43,712 nucleotides of DNA from Streptomyces silaceus (GTDB lineage: Bacteria > Actinomycetota > Actinomycetes > Streptomycetales > Streptomycetaceae), in the NCBI RefSeq assembly GCF_001419745.1, contig NZ_LIRJ01000024.1, positions 1 to 43,712 of the forward strand. Direction: 5' to 3'. The first letter of the stretch is position 1. Each line of letters opens with the position of its first letter. This document shows, one piece after another, positions 27,494-37,358 of the stretch. The notes beneath the pieces are model-generated. The model ran no database searches and was not told the DNA's origin. It was given only the letters and a program-made list of their open reading frames with translations. A program made the position numbers and the translations under genes.

Positions 27494-28143
27494 ATGTGCG
27501 CGGGCACCCCGGTCAGCGCCGTCACCACGGGGTCGAGCGCCTGGTTGATCTCGTCCCCCACGGAACGGAAGAACGGCAGGGGCGCCCCGTACGGGTCGTA
27601 CACCTCGTCGGCCTCCACGCTCGGCGCGAGGAGCCAGCCGCGCAGCGCCGCCGCGGCCCGCACCAGGGCGCGGGCGCGCTCGACGACGCCGTCCCCGTCG
27701 GGGTCCGGCAGGGTCGTCGGGTCTATCGCCCGCACGAGCCGCGTGAACTCCTTGAGGGTGAAGGTGCGCAGGCCCGCCGAGTGGCCCATGGAGATGACCT
27801 GGGCGCGGTGGTCGCGCGTCGCGGTGAGGACGAGGTCGGCCCGGATGACGTGGTCGTCGAGGAGCTCGCGGCCCATGAAGCCGGTGGGGTCCGCGCCGAA
27901 GTCGGCGAGGACCGTCTCGGCGTTGGTCTCCATGGGGGCGCCCTCGTGGCCCCAGGTGCCCGCGCTCTCCACGATCAGGCCGCCGGTGGCGGGGTCGCCG
28001 AGGCGGTCGGCCAGGGCATGCCTGGTCAGCCGCTCGGTGATCGGCGAGCGGCACACGTTGCCGGTGCTGACGTGGAGGATGCGGAAGGTTCCCGCAGAGC
28101 CCGGGAAGCCCGCTATGCCACGCCCCGTCTCAGGGGCTGTCAA
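27490..28143 (-). CDS. Low-molecular-weight protein tyrosine phosphatase homologue lacking the nucleophilic Cys
   Basis: A 217-residue protein with the LMW-PTP fold. The P-loop region reads RILHVSTGNVCRSPITERL. In active enzymes it is C-x-G-N-x-C-R-S-P, where the first Cys is the nucleophile; here that position is Ser26 (codon AGC read directly), while Arg32 and the second Cys31 remain. The acid loop is intact (VYDPYG, Asp183). It may be a pseudophosphatase that binds phosphoproteins or arsenate-like ligands. At 217 residues it is longer than the ~150 of catalytic members. The start is TTG at 28143, overlapping the tsaC stop (TTGA), with GAGG seven bases upstream in the tsaC C-terminus. It is coupled to tsaC. 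Confidence 0.85.
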   Translation of the reverse strand: MTAPETGRGIAGFPGSAGTFRILHVSTGNVCRSPITERLTRHALADRLGDPATGGLIVESAGTWGHEGAPMETNAETVLADFGADPTGFMGRELLDDHVIRADLVLTATRDHRAQVISMGHSAGLRTFTLKEFTRLVRAIDPTTLPDPDGDGVVERARALVRAAAALRGWLLAPSVEADEVYDPYGAPLPFFRSVGDEINQALDPVVTALTGVPAHM

Positions 28144-28787
28144 TTCGCCACCTCGAGGTCGGGGACGACCTTGCGCAGCTCCTCGGCGGAGAGCGCGCCC
28201 GCCCGCAGCAGCACCGGCACCTTGCCCGTGACGTCGACGATCGACGACGGCACGATGCCGGGGGTCGGGCCGCCGTCCAGGTAGACGGAGACGGAGTCGC
28301 CGAGCATCTCCTGGGCCGCGTCGCAGTCCTCGGGGGCCGGGTGGCCGGTGAGGTTGGCCGAGGAGACGGCCATGGGGCCGAACTCGGTGAGCAGCTCGAT
28401 GGCGACGGGGTGCAGCGGCATGCGGATGGCGACCGTGCCGCGGGTGTCGCCGAGGTCCCACTGCAGGGACGGCTGCTGCTTGGCGATGAGGGTGAGGGCG
28501 CCCGGCCAGAAGGCGTCGACGAGCTCCCAGGCCATCTCGGAGAAGTCCGTGACGAGGCCGTGCAGCGTGTTCGGCGAGCCGATCAGGACGGGGGTGGGCA
28601 TGTTGCGCCCGCGGCCCTTGGCGTCGAGCAGGTCGGCGCAGGCCTCCGGCGAGAAGGCGTCGGCACCGATGCCGTAGACGGTGTCGGTGGGCAGGACGAC
28701 CAGCTCGCCACGGCGGACGGCGGACGCGGCCTCGCGCAGACCGGTCGTACGGTCGGTCGCGTCGTTGGTGTCGTATCGCCGTGCCAT
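28140..28787 (-). CDS. tsaC: L-threonylcarbamoyladenylate synthase (TsaC/Sua5/YrdC)
   Basis: A 215-residue enzyme that makes threonylcarbamoyl-AMP from threonine, bicarbonate and ATP, the first step of the t6A37 modification of ANN-decoding tRNAs. The YrdC core is clear: VVLPTDTVYGIGADAF, then KGRGRNMPTPVLIGS, FWPGALTLI, TVAIRMPLHPVA and PMAVSSANLTGHPAP. GGPTPGIVPSSIVDVTG is the second ATP-site region. It is the short TsaC-like form with only a brief C-terminus, without the Sua5 extra domain. It follows prmC by 47 bp and is coupled to the phosphatase-like gene, so it belongs to the rpmE-prfA-prmC translation group. Confidence 0.95.
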   Translation of the reverse strand: MARRYDTNDATDRTTGLREAASAVRRGELVVLPTDTVYGIGADAFSPEACADLLDAKGRGRNMPTPVLIGSPNTLHGLVTDFSEMAWELVDAFWPGALTLIAKQQPSLQWDLGDTRGTVAIRMPLHPVAIELLTEFGPMAVSSANLTGHPAPEDCDAAQEMLGDSVSVYLDGGPTPGIVPSSIVDVTGKVPVLLRAGALSAEELRKVVPDLEVAN

Positions 28788-28834
28788 TTAGCGGGCCTCC
28801 TCGTACAGGTACTGCTGACGTGACGTCTGGGTGC

Positions 28835-29680
28835 TCACGGCATCGCCTTGCGGGCGGTCGCGAAGCGGGGGCGGTTGTTCAGGTCGGGGTGGTCGGCCGC
28901 GTCGGCCCAGCCCCGCTCCTCGGTGAAGATCCAGGGGACCTGGCCGCCCTGGGTGTCCGCGTGTTCGATGACGACGACACCCCCGGGGCGGAGCAGCCGG
29001 TGGGCGGTGCGCTCGATGCCGCGGATCAGGTCGAGCCCGTCCTCACCGGAGAACAGGGCGAGCTCGGGGTCGTAGTCGCGGGCCTCCGGAGCGACGTACT
29101 CCCACTCGGTGAGGGGGATGTACGGCGGGTTGGAGATCACCAGGTCGACCTGTCCCTCGAGCTCCGGCAGGGCGTCCCTGGCGTCGCCCTGGCTGAGTTT
29201 GACCCGGGACCCCTCGACGTTCTTCCGCGTCCATTTCAGGGCGTCCTCGGACAGCTCCACGGCGTGCACGCGCGAGCGCGGCACCTCCTGGGCCATGGCG
29301 AGCGCGATGGCGCCGGAGCCGGTGCACAGGTCGACGATGAGCGGCTCGACGACGTCCATGGCGCGCACGGCGTCTATGGCCCACCCGACGACCGACTCGG
29401 TCTCGGGGCGCGGCACGAAGACACCCGGCCCGACCTGGAGCTCCAGGTAGCGGAAGAAGGCCCGCCCGGTGATGTGCTGGAGCGGCTCGCGCGCCTCGCG
29501 CCGCGCGACCGTCTCCCAGTAGCGGGCGTCGAAGTCGGCGTCCTTGACGGAGTGCAGCTCGCCCCGCTTCACGCCGTGCACGAAGGCGGCGAGCTCCTCC
29601 GCGTCGTTGCGCGGCGAGGGCACGCCGGCGTCGGCCAGCCGCTGGGTGGCCTGGGCCACTTCCGCGAGCAGCAGGTTCAC
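28835..29680 (-). CDS. prmC: Release factor glutamine methyltransferase PrmC (HemK)
   Basis: A 281-residue SAM-dependent methylase that modifies the GGQ glutamine of release factors. An N-terminal helical domain (1-~75) recognises the factor. The catalytic domain has the SAM loop [13 protein letters not shown] (118-130) and the NPPY motif at 184-187 (ISNPPYIPL). GTG at 29680 is the start, with GGAGG six bases upstream; the longer frame has only a Pro-rich leader. It lies 37 bp after prfA, its substrate's gene, the usual bacterial pairing. Confidence 0.95.
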   Translation of the reverse strand: MNLLLAEVAQATQRLADAGVPSPRNDAEELAAFVHGVKRGELHSVKDADFDARYWETVARREAREPLQHITGRAFFRYLELQVGPGVFVPRPETESVVGWAIDAVRAMDVVEPLIVDLCTGSGAIALAMAQEVPRSRVHAVELSEDALKWTRKNVEGSRVKLSQGDARDALPELEGQVDLVISNPPYIPLTEWEYVAPEARDYDPELALFSGEDGLDLIRGIERTAHRLLRPGGVVVIEHADTQGGQVPWIFTEERGWADAADHPDLNNRPRFATARKAMP

Positions 29681-29717
29681 GCTGGTCCTCCGGGACGGGT
29701 CGTACGAAGGGGTGGGC

Positions 29718-30794
29718 TTACGCGGCGGCGAGCTTGGCGGCGGAGTCGGCGTCGACACAGGCCTGGATGACCGCGTCGAGTTCGCCGTCGAGCACCTGGT
29801 CCAAGTTGTACGCCTTGAAGCCGACGCGGTGGTCCGAGATCCGGTTTTCCGGGAAGTTGTACGTGCGGATCTTCTCGGAGCGGTCGACGGTGCGGACCTG
29901 GCTGCGGCGGGCGTCCGCGGCCTCCTTCTCCGCCTCCTCCTGGGCCGCCGCGAGGAGCCTGGAGCGCAGGATACGCATCGCCTGCTCCTTGTTCTGCAAC
30001 TGGCTCTTCTCGTTCTGGCAGGAGGCCACGACTCCGGTGGGAATGTGCGTGATGCGCACCGCGGAGTCGGTGGTGTTGACGGACTGGCCGCCGGGTCCGG
30101 AGGAGCGGTAGACGTCGATCCTGAGGTCGTTCGCGTGGATCTCGACGTCGATCTCCTCGGCCTCGGGCGTCACCAGGACACCGGCCGCGGAGGTGTGGAT
30201 GCGCCCCTGGGACTCGGTGGACGGCACACGCTGCACGCGGTGCACGCCGCCCTCGTACTTCAGCCGCGCCCAGACGCCCTGGCCCGGCTCGGTGGCGCCC
30301 TGGCCGCCCTTGGTCTTCACGGCGACCTGGACGTCCTTGTAGCCGCCGAGCTCGGACTCGGTGGAGTCGATGATCTCGGTCTTCCAGCCGACGCGCTCCG
30401 CGTACCGCAGGTACATGCGCAGCAGGTCGCCGGCGAACAGCGCCGACTCGTCGCCGCCCGCGCCCGCCTTGATCTCCAGGATGACGTCCTTGTCGTCGGA
30501 CGGGTCCCGGGGCACGAGCAGCAGCCGCAGCTTCTCTGTGATCTCCTCGCGCTGCCGCTCCAGGTCCTTGACCTCGGCGGCGAAGTCGGGGTCGTCGGCG
30601 GCCAGCTCGCGGGCCGTCTCGATGTCCTCCCCGGTCTGCTTCCAGGAGCGGTACGTCGCGACGATCGGGGTCAGCTCGGCGTAGCGCTTGTTGAGCTTGC
30701 GCGCGTTGGCCTGGTCGGCGTGGACCGACGGGTCGGCGAGCTTCTGCTCCAGATCGGCGTGCTCGCCGATCAGTTCCTCGACCGCCTCGAACAT
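29718..30794 (-). CDS. prfA: Peptide chain release factor 1
   Basis: A 358-residue RF1 that reads UAA and UAG stops. The catalytic GGQ is at 235-237 ([20 protein letters not shown]). The codon-recognition tripeptide is PST at 191-193 in [16 protein letters not shown], an RF1-type P-x-T rather than the SPF of RF2. The N-terminal coiled coil covers about 1-100. AGGAG precedes the ATG at 30794. prmC, which methylates its GGQ glutamine, follows directly. A terminator-like hairpin separates it from rpmE upstream. Confidence 0.97.
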   Translation of the reverse strand: MFEAVEELIGEHADLEQKLADPSVHADQANARKLNKRYAELTPIVATYRSWKQTGEDIETARELAADDPDFAAEVKDLERQREEITEKLRLLLVPRDPSDDKDVILEIKAGAGGDESALFAGDLLRMYLRYAERVGWKTEIIDSTESELGGYKDVQVAVKTKGGQGATEPGQGVWARLKYEGGVHRVQRVPSTESQGRIHTSAAGVLVTPEAEEIDVEIHANDLRIDVYRSSGPGGQSVNTTDSAVRITHIPTGVVASCQNEKSQLQNKEQAMRILRSRLLAAAQEEAEKEAADARRSQVRTVDRSEKIRTYNFPENRISDHRVGFKAYNLDQVLDGELDAVIQACVDADSAAKLAAA

Positions 30795-30853
30795 CGGGGG
30801 CTCCTGGTTTTCTACGCGGTGGTTCTACGCGAATTGGCTGCGGGACGGCAAAA

Positions 30854-30900
30854 GCGCCGGTCCCGGCCGCCCCCTTCCGAGGACGGCCGATGACCGGCGC
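30854..30900 (-). terminator. Intrinsic terminator between rpmE and prfA
   Basis: GCGCCGGTC (30854-30862) pairs with GACCGGCGC (30892-30900), and CGGCCG segments pair inside. On the minus strand the stem is followed directly by TTTT (complement of 30850-30853). It begins ten bases after the rpmE stop, so much of the abundant L31 transcript should end here, with readthrough supplying prfA. Confidence 0.8.
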
Positions 30901-30909
30901 AGTGGCTCG

Positions 30910-31134
30910 CTACTTCTTGGCGGAGCCTGCAGCCTTGCCGAAGCGGGCCTCGAAGCGGGCCACGCGGCCACCGGTGTCGAGGATCTTCTGCTTGCCCGTG
31001 TAGAACGGGTGGCACTCGGAGCAGACCTCGGCACGGACGGTGCCGCTGGAGATCGTGCTGCGGGTGGTGAACGACGCGCCACAGGTGCAGCTGACCTGCG
31101 TCTCGACGTACTCGGGGTGGATGTCGCGCTTCAA
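30910..31134 (-). CDS. rpmE: 50S ribosomal protein L31 (zinc-binding form)
   Basis: A 74-residue L31 of the C+ type. Zinc ligands are visible as CTC at the first site and CSECH at the second ([14 protein letters not shown], then [15 protein letters not shown]). The start is TTG at 31134, set by AGGAG five bases upstream and the family N-terminus MKRDIHPEY. Streptomyces usually also carry a zinc-free L31 elsewhere that replaces this one under zinc limitation. The promoter region has a sigma-R-like site, in line with thiol-stress control known for S. coelicolor rpmE. Confidence 0.97.
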   Translation of the reverse strand: MKRDIHPEYVETQVSCTCGASFTTRSTISSGTVRAEVCSECHPFYTGKQKILDTGGRVARFEARFGKAAGSAKK

Positions 31135-31237
31135 GGTGTCTCCTAGTTTCGGGAGGGCACCGGGTCGTACGCGCGGATTGCTCGTACGTGAACCGGGGCC
31201 GACGTACCAGTCTGCCAGGACCGGCCGTATCTCCCAA

Positions 31238-31263
31238 AACCGGGGTGGGGGCCGATCTATTCC
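31238..31263 (-). promoter_or_regulatory. Sigma-R-type promoter of rpmE, with an overlapping sigma-70-like pair
   Basis: On the minus strand GGAAT (complement of 31259-31263) and GTT (complement of 31238-31240) are separated by exactly 18 bp, matching the S. coelicolor sigma-R consensus GGGAAT-N18-GTT. Just downstream, TTGGGA (31232-31237) and CAGACT (31209-31214) with a 17-bp spacer could be a second, housekeeping promoter. Both read into rpmE. Confidence 0.7.
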
Positions 31264-31302
31264 TGACGGGTGCCGGTGGCCGCTCTTGGCTGCTCGTGGC
31301 CG

Positions 31303-32430
31303 CTAGTGGCTGCTCACCACGTCGCCCGCGGAGCCCTTGTCGCCGGCGGACTTCTCGGTGGCTGACCTGGGAATGGGCTTGTCGGCCTTGAGCGCGTCCC
31401 AGACCTGCTGGTCGGCCTCTTCGAGGGGCAGCACGCGGTTGGGGTCGTTCGGGTCGTACTGGATGGGCAGCGTGACCATCTTCATGTCGCCCGCGCCGAT
31501 GCCCTTGAGCCCGTTGGCGAAGCTCGCGAGGGACTTCACGTCGTTGAGGTCCGAGTCGGTGGTGATGGCGCTGGTCGCGTCGTCCGCGAGGTCGAAGAGC
31601 TTCTTCGGGTTGCTGAAGACGCCGACGTCCTTGACCTGGTCGAGCAGGGCCTTGATGAACGCCTGCTGGAGCTGGATGCGGCCGAGGTCGCTGCCGTCGC
31701 CGACGCCGTGCCGGGTGCGGACCAGACCGAGGGCCTGCTCACCGTTCAGGGTGTGGGTGCCGGCCTCCAGGTCGAGGTGGCTGTCCTTGTCGTGGATGGC
31801 CTTCTTCGTGGTGATGTCGACGCCGCCGAGGGTGTCGATGAGCTTCTTGAAGCCCGTGAAGTCGACCTCGACGTAGTGGTCCATCCTGATGCCGGACATC
31901 TTCTCGACGGTCTTGACGGCGCAGGCGGGGCCGCCCACCTCGTACGCCGTGTTGAACATCTGCCGCCGGCCGCCGGGGTCGGTCTTGCCGTCCTCGGTCG
32001 CGCACTCGGGCCTGGTTATCAGGGTGTCGCGGGGTATGGAGACGACGCTGGCCGTCTTGTGGCCCTTGTAGACGTGGACGATCATCGCGGTGTCCGAGCG
32101 GGCCGCGCCCTCGTCCTTGCCGTACTTGGCGTTGTCGCCGGAGCGCGAGTCGGAGCCGAGGACGAGGATGTCCTGGGAGCCGTTGTCGACGTCCAGGGGG
32201 CGGTCGGTGCCGAGCGCGGCGTTGATGTCGACGCCCTTGATGTTGCCGTTGAGCTTGAAGTACACGAAGCCGAGCCCGGCTCCGCCGAGGACCACCACGG
32301 AGGCCGCGGTCCATGCGCCGACGACGAGCACCTTGTTGCGCTTGCGGGGCTTGCGGCGTCGGCCGCCACCGCCGCGCGGGCGCTTGCTCTTCGTATCGGC
32401 CGGATCCGCCGGCGTGCTCTCGTCGGCCAT
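31303..32430 (-). CDS. LytR-CpsA-Psr (LCP) family cell-wall glycopolymer transferase
   Basis: A 375-residue type II membrane protein. A basic cytoplasmic start (KSKRPRGGGGRRRKPRKRNK) precedes one span (VLVVGAWTAASVVVLGGAGLGFVYF, ~34-58). The extracellular LCP domain has the conserved LVLGSDSRSGDN, ARSDTAMIVHVYKGHKTASVVSIPRDTLI (catalytic arginines and aspartates), GGVDI, and the LNGEQALGLVRTRHG region with GDLGR-like sequence GSDLGRIQLQQAFI. LCP enzymes attach teichoic-type polymers to peptidoglycan. ATG at 32430 has GGAG close upstream. The gene stands alone between the rho terminator and rpmE and has a sigma-E-like promoter. The MraY-type transferase at 24673 may start the same class of polymer. 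Confidence 0.93.
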   Translation of the reverse strand: MADESTPADPADTKSKRPRGGGGRRRKPRKRNKVLVVGAWTAASVVVLGGAGLGFVYFKLNGNIKGVDINAALGTDRPLDVDNGSQDILVLGSDSRSGDNAKYGKDEGAARSDTAMIVHVYKGHKTASVVSIPRDTLITRPECATEDGKTDPGGRRQMFNTAYEVGGPACAVKTVEKMSGIRMDHYVEVDFTGFKKLIDTLGGVDITTKKAIHDKDSHLDLEAGTHTLNGEQALGLVRTRHGVGDGSDLGRIQLQQAFIKALLDQVKDVGVFSNPKKLFDLADDATSAITTDSDLNDVKSLASFANGLKGIGAGDMKMVTLPIQYDPNDPNRVLPLEEADQQVWDALKADKPIPRSATEKSAGDKGSAGDVVSSH

Positions 32431-32500
32431 GTGCTCCTCAGTCCTCGCGGTCGGTTACCCCCTGCTTTCAGGGCCAGGTTTTGGTTCGTCGTTCACTTGT

Positions 32501-32528
32501 CAGACGTGGAAACCGCTTGAAGGGTTGC
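32501..32528 (-). promoter_or_regulatory. Sigma-E-like promoter of the LCP gene
   Basis: On the minus strand GCAACC (complement of 32523-32528) and CGTCTG (complement of 32501-32506) are 16 bp apart. This resembles the cell-envelope-stress sigma-E promoters of S. coelicolor (AAC near -35, CGTC or GTCT near -10). The predicted leader of ~65 bases leads to the LCP start at 32430. The target, an envelope enzyme, fits that regulon. Confidence 0.55.
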
Positions 32529-32698
32529 ACAGGCGTCCGTGTGCGCCCCGGCGTCCGCCGGTCACGCCCCGTGTCCGCTCTTTTCGGCCTTTTGGCCTCC
32601 CACCTGCGCATTCGTGGGGAGCGGGGCTACTGCCGGTGACCGTGAGAATCTCTTATGCGTGTGGCCAAGGTCTCGCTTTGGTCTCGTTCCGCACCGAA

Positions 32699-32734
32699 AA
32701 GGCCGCCCCGTCACGTCCGTGACGGGGCGGCCTT
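32699..32734 (-). terminator. Intrinsic terminator of rho
   Basis: A perfect 16-bp stem (AAGGCCGCCCCGTCAC with its complement) closes a four-base loop. On the minus strand it ends in TTTT (complement of 32697-32700). It starts 18 bases after the rho stop codon. Confidence 0.9.
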
Positions 32735-32752
32735 CCGGACCGCTGAGGACGA

Positions 32753-34744
<1,992 letters not shown>

Positions 34745-35135
34745 GAAGGGTCCTTCCCTGGAGCGGACGTCGGCCTGTCTGGCTCGGCGACCGGTTGTGC
34801 TGTCCGGCGGTCCTTGCTGTTCTGTGGACCGTGCCGGGGCGGTGGTCCGCCATGGCGGCGGAAGAATTCATTGGTGATGGCGATTCCCGGTGCGGTGCCA
34901 CTGAAGTGCGGTGTCACCCGGCTCGGTCACGCCGGTTCCGGAGCGTGCTCAGGACCGCTCAGTGCGGGGCACGAAGCAGATTGGGAGGCTCCCGGAAGAA
35001 TGGTTGTCCCGGACGGGGACACAAAGCACCTCGCCATGGATGGGTCGGGTGCAGACTTGAGATTAACACTACCGGATCCAACAAACATTCCCCCTCTCCG
35101 AATCCGGATACCCCGAATTCACTGCGTTCTCTGCC
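34745..35135 (-). promoter_or_regulatory. Long leader and promoter region of rho
   Basis: No conventional gene fits these 391 bp. The AT-rich minus-strand part near 35070-35095 holds TTGTTG, TAGTGT and TTAATC, the likely promoter, though no single pair has ideal spacing. The transcript would have a leader of about 300 bases, which in other bacteria is where Rho represses itself. An ATG-TGA frame of 36 codons lies in it (34927-35037, starting MARCFVSPSG) without a ribosome site; I do not call it a gene. Confidence 0.5.
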
Positions 35136-36053
35136 TCAGGGCGCAAGCGGCAGCACGCTCGCTCCCGTGGCGTCGAGCGTCAGGCGGTTGGCCGCCCAGC
35201 CCTCGCCCGCCAGGCGTGCGACCTTGTCGGCCGCACTGTCTTCGGCCAGCGCGAGGACCGTGGGGCCCGCGCCGGAGATCACCGCGGGCACGCCGTCGGC
35301 GCGCAGCCGCTCGACCAGGGCAGCGCTCTCCGGCATGGCCGGGGCGCGGTACTCCTGGTGCAGGCGGTCCTCGGTGGCGGGCAGCAGCAGCTCGGGGCGC
35401 CTGGTCAGGGCCTCGACGAGCAGGGCCGCCCGGCCCGCGTTGGCAGCCGCGTCGACGTGCGGGACGGTGCGCGGGAGCAGGCCGCGGGCCGTCTCGGTGA
35501 GGACGGGCTTTCCGGGGACGAAAACCACCGGAACGATGGAATCGGCGGGATCCATCCTGATCGCGCGCGCCGCTCCCCCGTCCATCCAGGACAGCGTGAA
35601 GCCGCCGAGCAGACAGGCGGCGACGTTGTCGGGGTGCCCCTCGATCTCCGTGGCGAGTTCGAGCAGCGCGGCGTCGTCGAGCCGGGCCTCCCCGCCTATG
35701 GTCACGGCGCGGGCGGCGACGATGCCGGCGCAGATGGCGGCGGACGACGAGCCGAGGCCCCGGCCGTGCGGGATGCGGTTGGCGCAGACGATCTCGAGTC
35801 CGCGCGGCTGGCCGCCCAGCAGGTCGAAGGCGGTGCGCAGGGAGCGCACGAGCAGATGCGACTCGTCGCGCGGGAGGCTCTCGCTGCCCTCCCCGGCGAT
35901 GTCGATGTTGAGACCGGAGTCGGCCACCCGGACGACCACGTCGTCGTACAGACCAAGCGCCAGACCCAGGGCGTCGAAGCCCGGACCGAGGTTGGCGCTG
36001 GTGGCGGGGACGCGCACCCGGACGGCGGCGGCGCGGAACGCGGGACCGGCCAT
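35136..36053 (-). CDS. thrB: Homoserine kinase
   Basis: A 305-residue GHMP-family kinase that phosphorylates homoserine, the fourth step from aspartate to threonine. Hallmarks are VRVPATSANLGPGFDALGLALGLYD at the start, the ATP loop PHGRGLGSSSAAICAGIVAA and the late GAGPTVLALAE motif. ATG at 36053 gives the family start MAGPAFRAAAVRVRVPATS. The nearest AAGGAG lies 12 bases upstream, a long spacing, so expression may be modest. The 240-bp gap after thrC contains a minus-strand TAGGCT -10-like box and a GCCGCGG/CCGCGGC hairpin (36134-36159), so it may have its own promoter besides readthrough. Confidence 0.96.
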   Translation of the reverse strand: MAGPAFRAAAVRVRVPATSANLGPGFDALGLALGLYDDVVVRVADSGLNIDIAGEGSESLPRDESHLLVRSLRTAFDLLGGQPRGLEIVCANRIPHGRGLGSSSAAICAGIVAARAVTIGGEARLDDAALLELATEIEGHPDNVAACLLGGFTLSWMDGGAARAIRMDPADSIVPVVFVPGKPVLTETARGLLPRTVPHVDAAANAGRAALLVEALTRRPELLLPATEDRLHQEYRAPAMPESAALVERLRADGVPAVISGAGPTVLALAEDSAADKVARLAGEGWAANRLTLDATGASVLPLAP

Positions 36054-36293
36054 CGCTCGATGACTCTCCTTGAGCTGCGTGTTCTTGAGGCTGCGTGGTT
36101 CTACTACGTGCCACATGTACGGGACACCCGAAGGCCGCGGACGACGGCGGCACCGCGGCATATGCGGTGGGCGGGTTCGGTACAGCCTATCGAAGGAAGG
36201 TTCTGTGGCGACATAGGGCGCACAGGAGGCGCACGATGCGTGTCGTAAGCCCCCTGTGCACCCCCTGTACGGAGTTGCCGGGTTTCCCCGCTG
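36054..36293 (-). other. thrC-thrB intergenic region
   Basis: A 240-bp gap without a supported gene. GCCGCGG (36134-36140) and CCGCGGC (36153-36159) pair around a 12-base loop. A minus-strand TAGGCT with TGTCGC 18 bp upstream is a weak promoter candidate. The frame upstream of thrB is open for 36 codons with an ATG (MWHVVEPRS), but homology starts only at MAGPAF. Confidence 0.45.
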
Positions 36294-37352
36294 TTATGCC
36301 AGGCCGAGGCGTTCGGCCGCGGCGGCCGCGTCGACCGGGACGGTGACCGGCTGCGGGGCGCCCGCGACGGCCCAGTCGGGGTCCTTGAGGCCGTTGCCCG
36401 TGACGGTGCAGACGATCCGCTGGCCCTTGTCGACCTTGCCCTGCTCGGCGGCCTTCAGCAGACCGGCGACCGAGGCGGCCGACGCGGGCTCCACGAAGAC
36501 GCCCTCCTGGGAGGCCAACAGCTTGTAGGCGCGCAGGATCTCACGGTCCGTCACCTCGTCGATGAAGCCGCCGGACTCGTCGCGCGCGGCGAGGGCGTGG
36601 TCCCACGACGCGGGGTTGCCGATGCGAATCGCCGTGGCGATCGTCGACGGGTCCTTGACCACTTCGCCGCGCACGATCGGCGCGGAGCCGGAGGCCTGGA
36701 AGCCCCACATCCGGGGGGTGTGCGTCGACACCGAGTCGGCCGCGTACTCCTTGTAGCCCTTCCAATAGGCGGTGATGTTGCCGGCGTTGCCGACGGGAAG
36801 GACGTGGATGTCGGGCGCGTCGCCGAGTGCGTCGACGATCTCGAACGACGCGGTCTTCTGGCCCTCGATGCGGAACGGGTTGACCGAATTGACCAGGGCC
36901 ACCGGGTAGTTCTCGGACAGGCCGCGGGCGAGGTTCAGGCAGTCGTCGAAGTTGCCGTCGACCTGGAGGATCTTCGAGCCGTAGACGAGCGCCTGGCCCA
37001 TCTTGCCGAGCGCGATCTTGCCCTGGGGCACGAGGACCGCGCAGACCATGCCCGCGCGTACGGCGTAGGCCGCGGCGGACGCGGAGGTGTTGCCGGTGGA
37101 GGCGCAGATGACGGCCTTGGCGCCCTCCTCCTTGGCCTTCGTGATCGCCATCGTCATGCCGCGGTCCTTGAAGGAACCCGTGGGGTTGGCGCCCTCGACC
37201 TTGAGGTGGACCTCGCAGCCCGTGCGCTCGGAGAGCACCTGCGCGGGCACGAGCGGCGTGCCGCCCTCGCGCAGGGTGACGACCGGCGTCGTAGCGGAGA
37301 CGGGGAGCCGGTCCCGGTACTCCTCGATGATTCCGCGCCACTGGTGGGTCAT
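36294..37352 (-). CDS. thrC: Threonine synthase
   Basis: A 352-residue PLP enzyme (fold type II) that turns phosphohomoserine into threonine. The PLP lysine is in [15 protein letters not shown], the phosphate-binding glycine loop is [16 protein letters not shown], and [17 protein letters not shown] is the substrate loop. This is the short, mycobacterial/Bacillus-like class. It follows hom by only six bases, and its GGGGAG ribosome site lies in the last codons of hom, so the two form an operon and are probably coupled. Confidence 0.97.
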   Translation of the reverse strand: MTHQWRGIIEEYRDRLPVSATTPVVTLREGGTPLVPAQVLSERTGCEVHLKVEGANPTGSFKDRGMTMAITKAKEEGAKAVICASTGNTSASAAAYAVRAGMVCAVLVPQGKIALGKMGQALVYGSKILQVDGNFDDCLNLARGLSENYPVALVNSVNPFRIEGQKTASFEIVDALGDAPDIHVLPVGNAGNITAYWKGYKEYAADSVSTHTPRMWGFQASGSAPIVRGEVVKDPSTIATAIRIGNPASWDHALAARDESGGFIDEVTDREILRAYKLLASQEGVFVEPASAASVAGLLKAAEQGKVDKGQRIVCTVTGNGLKDPDWAVAGAPQPVTVPVDAAAAAERLGLA

Positions 37353-37358
37353 TGCTGC

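Noticed and set aside
36054..36161. Leader peptide MWHVVEPRS... before thrB as a threonine attenuator
   Set aside because: The frame has no run of Thr or Ile codons, runs straight into thrB without a stop, and no terminator/antiterminator pair is evident.
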